NCBI RefSeq assembly: GCF_910596095.1
Contig: NC_056555.1
Span: 9,859,501-9,923,500, forward strand
DNA from: Thunnus maccoyii
Lineage: Eukaryota; Chordata; Actinopteri; Scombriformes; Scombridae
Direction: 5' to 3'
DNA length: 64,000 nt
A program made the position numbers and the translations under genes. Of the stretch, positions 47,541 to 64,000 are shown piece after piece (the stretch's first letter is position 1; each line of letters starts with the position of its first letter). Under the pieces are notes generated by a model. That model made no database searches. It was not told the origin of the DNA and worked only from the letters and a program-made list of their open reading frames with translations.

Positions 47541-48290
47541 TTAGCAAGGTTGGGAAGAGCTGTGATGGTGCATTCACGGAAGCCTCGGAAAGTTTTTACT
47601 ACTTCCGAGTTCGCAAATTATAAAAAAGGCAGTGATTTGTCTGAAAATAGCCATTTACAACAATTTGAATCAGAAGCAGCTATTGATGGCTGTTGTCTTG
47701 TTATGGAAATTAAACAATGCCGTGTGTGTTGTATCGGTACAATGAAAGAGATTCTGGTGATAATTTATGATATCACAAGCAATCAAACTATAATATATAT
47801 CTGCATTACCTTTGATAACCGTCACTGCTACTACCTTGACGCCACATCTGAGCATCTAGAGTATGACCGCAAGTTAAAAAGACTGACAGTCTTGTGTGTC
47901 ACTTTGACAGACATTCTTGAGCGTTGAAGGCAAAAGTATAATATTTCCTACAGCACATGAAAGCAACACTTTCTACAAGGATTCGTTGGATGGAAATAAA
48001 TCTGATTAACTTTTGATGAATACGTGCTCAAACTTGATCGTACTGTTCAATGATTAAAATGTCTTATTCATAAATATCTCTTTGTTACAATAATATTAAC
48101 TGTAATGCAAATACAATCGTGCCTCCGCTTCCATCTCAGATTCGTCCAGATTGAAGTGTTCATCCAAAAATGTGAGGCCATTGAGAACATTGTTGTACAT
48201 TTGTTTTTGAATAAATTACAATAGCTTTTAAAAAAATATATAAGTTTGAAAAATATTAATAACGAAAAATAAATAAAATACAAGTCATTT
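47541..48290. other. Intergenic DNA between kdm5a and akr1d1
   Basis: A plus-strand frame at 47550-47927 (125 codons) is open but matches no family I know. It begins inside a palindromic block (tcggaaagtttttactactt followed by ccgagttcg) that looks like a degenerate repeat. I see no other gene here. Confidence 0.5.
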
Positions 48291-48312
48291 CCAACAAATG
48301 AAACTGAGGGAC

Positions 48313-48318
48313 TTTATT
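48313..48318 (-). terminator. akr1d1: Likely akr1d1 polyadenylation signal
   Basis: AATAAA on the minus strand (context caataaagtccc) lies about 210 nt downstream of the akr1d1 stop codon at 48527-48529. Confidence 0.65.
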
Positions 48319-48526
48319 GAAATAATCAGATTTCCTTCTTTATAAAAGTCAAGTTAATCAAACTTGCAGTGAATTATATATCAGCAATATTTCATGGAAT
48401 TTACAATTACAGTGCTATCAAAATTATTTACAAGTTAAGGCACAAAACATTGTAAAATCAAAAACAAACACACACACAAAAACAAGTGTTTCTCAAAATT
48501 AAATGACTTGTTGATATCTACTGGGT

Positions 48527-51342
48527 CTAGTAGTCATCAAAAAATGGATACTCAGGGTGATCAGACCACCTGTTGAATCAATGAGGAGAAATATGAATTA
48601 TTTGCTTATTAGAAGAACAGAACATCACTCAATACATATTATATACTCACATGAGGAGCTCCACGAAACGAATGTTCTTGTTCAACCCCTCAATGCTCTT
48701 CATGTCAGCCTCAGAGAGTGAGAAGTCAAATATCTGCGGTGTTGACAACAGACTATGAGGCAACGCAGCAAAAAGAAAGAAAACTAGCAATGCTGAATCA
48801 ATGCCAAACAAACCTGGAAGTTCTCCTTTATCCGAACAGCGTTGAAGCTCTTGGGGATGACCACCACTCCTCTCTGCACGTTGAACCTCAGGGCCACCTG
48901 GGCTGTGGTCTTGTTATACTTTTTAGCGAGTGATACCAGTGTCTCATCTTTCAACAGTGGGGGGCATGTCAGGTTTACCCTGTTGAAATGTGACACGGCA
49001 AATTCATTTTCTTTTACAGATAAATGCATTCCATCTTTATTTACTTATTTTAATTATTTTATATTATTTATTAACTTATTTTAACACAAGGTATTTTACT
49101 AGTTATACTTGAACAGAATGTGATGGATTCGAATTTCTCCACCATACCAGGACTCATCTCTAGATGTCCCCAGGGGGCTGTATCCCACGATGACGATATC
49201 ATTCTGCCGGCAGTACTCAAGCAACTTTGGCTGAGTGAAATAGGGATGGCATTCAACCTGTATTTAAAAAAAAAAAAAAGGAAAAAAAGTGTTAGCTTGT
49301 GAGTCTTGTGTGCTGTATTAGTCGACCCAGTTTTCCCAAGGGTATCATTACACTTCTTTTAAAGGATAGGTTTACAGTTTTTTCAAGTCTGTCTTAAAAC
49401 CACAGTCAGGTGTCCATATGAACACAGAGAGGTTTTCCTCACTGTAATCATTCCTTGTGTTCATACTGGCTATGAAAAGACCCCCTTCTCTCTTTCACTT
49501 TCAAAATGATGTGGCCAAAATCCAGTCTTTTTTCTTTTTTTTTCCAAAAATGCATTTAAACGTTTATCTGAAGTTTATATGAGGCTTAAGTGGTCTGGGT
49601 TAATCATATCAAGTGGATATCTGCCACATTTGCAGTCTTTTTAGCATCAAATTCCCCTTTTGCTTTCCTCTTGAGCTGCAGGGGGAGTATAGTAACAAAA
49701 AGAGCGACTTTGGCACTAAAAGTACTGTTAATGTTGAAAGATATCTACTCGATTTGACTAATTCTAACAGCAGAAGCTTCACATTAAACTCAGATAAACT
49801 TTTAAATGCATTCTTGCACAGAAGGAGGCTTGTGTATTTTGGCCGCCATCACTCACATTGTAAGCGCATTAGAAGGGGATCTTTTATTTGCCAGTATGAA
49901 CAGGAGGAATGATTATGGAAAGGAAAACTCTATTTAAATGTTTACTTGGGCACCTGGTTATTGTTTGAATTCAGATTTGAAAAACTGTGAACCCATCCTT
50001 TAAGTTTAAAATTCACTGTATTATCTGCCACTTTTTTTCCTAAAAATAGGTCTACTATCAACATATCAGTACCTGGTTTGACACAGGTTTGTGTTTCAGT
50101 CCAGGTTTGTTAAGGATTAACTCCAGTTGACGCTTGTTGAAGTTGGACACTCCGAGAGATTTTACCAGCCCAGCATCTTTACAAGATTCCAAAGCCTTCA
50201 CAGGAGGTTAAAACAAGCCAGAAGGGAGTAAATAAAACTTTGAACTTTGAACAAAATGTTATAGGTTTATACACACACAACACAGGATGCCGCCCAAGGC
50301 TTATCTAAGTGCGGTAAACATTGACTTGCATCAGGAATTGCTATAGTCAAGACGGTGAGTGACCTTCAGTTGTGCAACTGACAGCTGATTTTCTTTATCA
50401 TTGATTTATAGTCAGTGTCATGCATAAATGAGTTATCAAATTAATAAAAGTTTCTATTCTTGACTGTACAGTAGACAGCAGGTCAAAATTCTCACCTCCC
50501 AGGTAGCACAGAGATCCGTCTCATGATAAATGTATTTCCCATTTTCGTCCTTCGGGTAAAATGTATCTCCTGGCTGCAGTAAATAATAATATCAGTATTC
50601 AATGAGGTGAAATGACAGTAATTCAAAGCTACAAATAAGAGACAGTTATTAAAATGCCATGCTGTTTTCAGTATTTCAGCAGGTATTTTTTTAAATGTGA
50701 CATTAAATACATGTGTACCTTGAAGGCAGTGGGCATTTCTACAATATAGAGGTCGACATAATCCAGCTGCAGTGTTTTCAAGGTTTTCTCTAAAGCAGGT
50801 CGTACCAGTTCTGGCGGATGGAAGGTGTTCCACAGCTGCATGAACATGTCCAGATAGAAAAAGGTAAGAGTTACTGCCAAAATGTAGCGGTTACAACTGA
50901 AGTCATGCAGTTTTTTTTAAAAAATAATTTTTACACAAACACAAACTGATTGAAACAAGCTGTTGCAAACCTTTCCGCAGTAGAAGATGTCCTCTCTTTT
51001 CACAGTCCCATCTGCAATTTTCTCCCTTATAGCTTGTCCCACTTCATGTTCGTTGAAATAAACCAAAGCCCCATCAATGTGTCTGTACCCTGTTTCAATA
51101 GCCACTTTCACCGACTCGTATGCAGTTCCTTTAGGAGTCTATTGTAAAAATACACTTTATGAATGAGTATGGTTGTAAAAATAAAACATAGTTACACACA
51201 GTGAAAAGTGTAAATCTTTGAAGTTTATTTCCTGTGTAATGTGTCTTACTGTGCGGGGATCTCCATATGTTCCCAGTCCAATCAAAGGTATGCTGTTCCC
51301 ATCATTCATAGGAACGGAGTGACTCTCAGCTGTCAAATCCAT
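48527..51342 (-). CDS. akr1d1: Delta4-3-oxosteroid 5-beta-reductase, AKR1D1 (9 exons, 326 aa)
   Basis: This is a cytosolic NADPH-dependent reductase that saturates the C4-C5 double bond of steroids and bile-acid precursors to give 5-beta products. Exons 5'->3' are 51250-51342, 50971-51138, 50719-50835, 50496-50573, 50073-50195, 49148-49257, 48814-48979, 48651-48733 and 48527-48569. All are phase-consistent (981 nt), and the 326-aa product is the same length as human AKR1D1. The catalytic tetrad is D53, Y58, K87 and E120. The Glu at 120 ([10 protein letters not shown]), in place of the usual AKR His, is the hallmark of 5-beta-reductases and fixes the identity. The start MDLTAESH is chosen by analogy to human MDLSAASH; an in-frame ATG two codons upstream (51346-51348) is possible. 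The neighbour trim24 is also adjacent in human, but here the two genes diverge. Confidence 0.96.
49363..49999. mobile_element. TTAA-flanked piggyBac-like MITE, 637 bp
   Basis: The element runs from AGGATAGGTTTACAG to CTGTGAACCCATCCT, imperfect inverted repeats continuing inward as TTTTTTCAAGTCTG and GATTTGAAAAA. It is flanked on both sides by TTAA (49359-49362 and 50000-50003), the target duplication of piggyBac-type transposons. No transposase frame is present. It lies in the akr1d1 intron 49258-50072 and is related to the element at 20801-20946. Confidence 0.75.
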
Positions 51343-53777
51343 TCTCATCAAAGTGTGAGGTGTCAAAGTTAAAAAATTCCCCAGTACTGCTGTATCACAT
51401 CAAATACAAGCTGATCCACTTAATCATTTTCTTTTAGTCCTCTGAGGCAGAGGCAGGACTCCACCCAGAAAGGGGAAGCACCCTCCCACACGAACGGGCA
51501 AATAAGGATAGGGGTGCTCAAGTTTTCACTTAGTGAAAATAAATATATTTACTCAAGCACTGTACAATTTTTAGGTACTTTCCATTTGATGCTACTTTAT
51601 ACTTACAGTTCGCTACATTTCAGAGGGAAATGTTATACTTTCTACTCCACTACATTTATCTGACAGCTTTAGTTACTTTTCAGATGAAGATTTGACATAA
51701 TGGATAATATAACAAGCTTTTAGAATACAACACATTGTTAAAGATGAAACCAGTGGTTTCCAACCTTTTTGTTTTTTGACGTCTTACAAAAAGCAGTGTG
51801 GAGTCGGGGTCACATTTCAGATGTCTATGAGTTGTTAACAGCTCCACCAAATCATTTCAATAATGTTGAAATGATTAAATATTTCACCAAAGATCAAAGA
51901 TTAGAGGAAAAAGTCAAAAAACTGAAAACAGATGCGTGTATCTAACTGTATATAAAGTAGTTGAAACTAGCTCCACCTCCAGCAGCTATAACAGTAACAT
52001 GCTGCTCTAATGCTGATGCTGCAGTATTAATAATCTAACGATGTCATATATAATAATAAATCAGTCAGAGGGACCAAACCACTCCTGTTATTGCAATACT
52101 TTAAATACATTTTGCTGCTGATACTTATGTACTTACATGGTATACTTTTATTAGTATATTTATATACTTTGTGTACTTTTATGGTTATATCTCTAGTGTC
52201 TTTTCTGTTTTTATTTATTCTATTCTATTTTTAATATATTGCTATATTTGAGTTAGTTGATATAGTTATTGTATATATTTTAGCTCTTATAATTGTATTT
52301 ATTTCTTTTACCTATCTCATTGTTTTTTGTATTTTTGTATTTTGATTTATGTCACGTGGCTGCTGTAACACTCTCGTTTCCCTTTGGGATTAATAAAGCA
52401 CTCTATATCTGTCATCTATTTTAAGAAGGATTCTTCATGCAGGACATTTATGTGTAATGGAGTATTTTTATATTGCTGTATTGGTACTTTTACTTAAGCA
52501 TAGGATTTGAATATTTCTTCCACGTCTGCACTTTTAAATAAGGCAATTAAATAATTAAATGGTGTGACATTTTAAGTGAAAAAGGGAAAATGTCCAATTT
52601 ATATTTGTCCTATAAAGACATATTGCTTGTCTGTAATGCCATACAAAGCCAAACGTAAGTAATTACAATTTTGTTCGATACTGAGTTATGACTGAAATTG
52701 AACTTTTCAATGTCTGTTTTACCTTGTGAAAAATTGTCTAACAGTTTAAAGTTTACTAACCTAGATTTGACTGATATAATTTGATTCTATTAAGACAGGG
52801 ATTTGATTATATTCTATGAGAGCATATATCTAATTCTAAAAATAGGTTTACATAATTTTACAATTAGAATAAATATGTCAAGCCATCTTAATAGGTTAAA
52901 CCTCACACAATAATATTTGAAGATTGCTTGACTTTTTCTTAATTACTCGTCTATTTCAACTTTTTAAACATGCAAACAATGAAACAATTAAATACAGATA
53001 TAATGTAATAAGAAATCAAATTAGATTATTGATCAGACACTAAGATAGTAGTTACTGCACTTTGCCTTTGCACTACCTATATATTTGTTTAAGGTAATAC
53101 AAAGGCCAAAGAGTGCAGTATCTGTTTTTTGGGGGTCATAGGTCAATTAATTTGTCGATTTTAAGCCAATATATTATATATAATATATTTAATAAGCACA
53201 TAACCGTTTTTCTATCAATTAGGGGACCTACACATTTGGCTGGACAGCCAACAAACTTTGAATCCATTTTCTCCGTTTGTTAGGGTAGTGTAGTTTGGCC
53301 CAAACCGGACACTGTAGCTTTACAGCACCGCAGTGCTCTCTGGGTAATGTATGTGTTTTGAGCAAAGAAAGCACAGATGTTCGCTTTTCTCAGAGACACA
53401 TGAGCTTCAAAATACAATTTATATACCGTAAATTTGACTATTAAGTAACCGTACGCTTTTATCTCTCGTCTGTTGTAAAAAGAACCGCCACAAACCGGGC
53501 AATTTATTATTTATTCTCTCTAGCATATGTGCAAATTAAAACAGGCTACGTTGCTAATTTAGCTTCCAAGACGGAAAGAATAACATCTCAACTAAAGCTG
53601 TTAATGTGACGTTATTGCTCAATAAACCAGCTCGCTAGGATGATGGACTAATATGCGTGATATTAGTATCAATATCTCCTCTCTGACTCCTTAAGTCAGA
53701 AAAAGATCTACAGGTTTAGCCATTGTTTTCAAACGCAACGCGACATTGATCGGGAAGCAGCAACAGTAAAAAGAAAA
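51343..53777. promoter_or_regulatory. Divergent akr1d1 / trim24 intergenic region (2.4 kb)
   Basis: akr1d1 leaves to the left and trim24 to the right, so this region must hold both promoters. It is mostly AT-rich. Around 52140-52420 there is T-rich DNA ending in tttccctttgggattaataa, a 3'-tail type seen on fish non-LTR elements. I see no protein-coding gene. The segment from about 53250 to 53777 is the most likely trim24 promoter and 5' UTR. No TATA box stands out. Confidence 0.5.
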
Positions 53778-62840
<9,063 letters not shown>

Positions 62841-63320
62841 AAGGAATAACAACAGAGAGAAACTGTAGAAAAGATGGATGATTTCAGTCTTCCACAGAAG
62901 TGGCCCCAGTGGGGACCTAAATTGCTGCAATCAGACAGTGTTTTTTACTGTTATTTGCAATAGGAAAAAAAAGGGTACAGCTATACTAAATAGACTTATT
63001 TAGTAGCAGTTCTGCTGTAGATGCACATTGAAAGGAGTAGCTCTTTTTGTGTCTTTACTGAACAGAAGTTACAATTTTACTGTAACGTAGAAGGTTATTT
63101 TCTGTGACGACGACGCCGAAAAGCACAAAACAGATATTATTTGTTAATAGGATCACGTGTAAGTTATTGTCGATTACCTTGCTCATCAGTTGTACATAAT
63201 GTCACCGTGAACTGAAGGCACAAATGCTGCAATCAAAATAGGAAAATGAGACTTTGGATTAGTTAATGCATGCAGGATGTCTTAATATAAATAATAAAGT
63301 CTCCATTCTCTGTGTTTAGC
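62841..63320 (+). other. trim24: trim24 3' UTR
   Basis: Non-coding sequence follows the TAG stop at 62838-62840. It runs to a canonical AATAAA at 63293-63298 in the context ataataaagtctcc. Confidence 0.6.
63293..63298 (+). terminator. trim24: Likely trim24 polyadenylation signal
   Basis: AATAAA lies about 455 nt after the stop codon and is followed within 20-30 nt by a T/G-rich stretch (ttctctgtgtttagctcact). A later ATTAAA at about 63978 could be an alternative site. Confidence 0.6.
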
Positions 63321-64000
63321 TCACTTGTACTAGCCATTTGGCTCATTAACAAATTATGTTTTATTGCAATAGTATTGTTTTTTTTATTTTGTTTGTACTG
63401 TATGAATTACTATGCTATGTATGCAACAAATAGGGCCGCTGTATGTACTGTAGTTTCTGTACATAAGGAAGTGCCACATCTATCGTTTTTTTTTTTTTTG
63501 TTGTTGTTGATTTTAAATAATCCCTCGAAAAAACTGGCATCATGGAAATTGTGCTGTTGGGAAAACGGACTGTTCTCTTTGTGTCCTGAAAATGTTTTAT
63601 CATACAGCAGCCTTGCTTTGTTTTATCAGGAGAGCATTACTTCACAGACTTTCTTTTCAAAAACATGTTATCAGTCGCAGATAATTCAGAGACATGAGAA
63701 TCAGATCACCCGCTGACTAACAGTGTCCTCGCCCTTCTGTCTCATGATTACTCTTACTGCAATTATGAGTAGGTCAAAGCCTGGTTGTTTTTACTGGAAT
63801 AATAAGGAATGTGCAGTTGTTGTTTGTTTTTTTTTACAGTTGAAGCTCAGTTGGCCAATGACACAAAAAAATCAAATGAATATACTATCTATATTGTTCC
63901 CCCAATATCACTATTTTATTTAATTTATTGAGGATACGTGAAACCTGCTAATGAACTCTACAAACGATTTTGAGCATTAAAAAAAAATCCTGCTTTTGCA
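63321..64000. other. Downstream DNA, no gene seen
   Basis: AT-rich DNA with poly-T runs follows the first trim24 polyadenylation signal. It may be an extended trim24 3' UTR, given the ATTAAA near the right edge. No other gene is recognised. Confidence 0.4.

Noticed and set aside
47550-47927. Plus-strand 125-codon frame upstream of kdm5a, with AATAAA nearby at about 47993
   Set aside because: It has no recognisable domain, composition is like the surrounding AT-rich DNA, and its start lies in a palindromic repeat-like block. It could be a non-coding transcript, but nothing in the sequence supports a protein gene.

Overview
This window is nuclear DNA of a ray-finned fish, most likely a teleost. 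The evidence is vertebrate multi-exon genes with GT-AG introns that are often under 300 bp, dense CA/GT microsatellites, and many small terminal-inverted-repeat elements of the hAT-like and TTAA (piggyBac-like) kinds typical of teleosts. No bacterial, phage, plasmid or CRISPR feature was seen. I assembled gene models by hand from reading frames, splice-site consensus, codon phase across every junction, and remembered vertebrate family sequences; no alignment was run.

Layout, left to right. (1) 220-17420, minus strand: usp15, the ubiquitin-specific protease 15. It is complete at its 5' end, and its last exons lie beyond the left edge. (2) 17421-19728: intergenic, holding a 5'-truncated L2/CR1-type LINE fragment. 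(3) 19729-27075, minus: a 15-exon SLC6 neurotransmitter/osmolyte transporter closest to slc6a13 (GAT2/BGT1 group), 611 aa. (4) 27076-29303: intergenic plus the kdm5a 3' UTR. (5) 29304-46553, minus: kdm5a, a 29-exon H3K4 demethylase of 1751 aa. (6) 46554-48526: kdm5a upstream region and akr1d1 3' UTR. (7) 48527-51342, minus: akr1d1, steroid 5-beta-reductase, 9 exons, 326 aa. (8) 51343-53777: divergent intergenic region. (9) 53778-62840, plus: trim24 (TIF1-alpha), 19 exons, 1080 aa, followed by its 3' UTR and downstream DNA.

These are five unrelated housekeeping, signalling or metabolic genes, not an operon-like system. slc6a13-kdm5a and akr1d1-trim24 are also neighbour pairs in human (12p13 and 7q33-34), while USP15 is on human 12q14. 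The window therefore joins blocks that are separate in mammals. Two genes act on chromatin: kdm5a removes H3K4 methylation, and trim24 carries a PHD finger of the type that reads unmethylated H3K4.

The observations most worth checking are: a trim24 bromodomain whose acetyl-lysine-anchoring Asn is Tyr and whose ZA loop is degenerate, followed by a long acidic, repetitive C-terminal tail; a candidate 27-nt in-frame microexon in usp15; complementary AC/GU repeats at the two ends of the last kdm5a intron; and a Ser at the substrate-site position of the SLC6 transporter, where mammalian relatives have Glu, Gly or Tyr. I found no clear previously undescribed multi-gene system.
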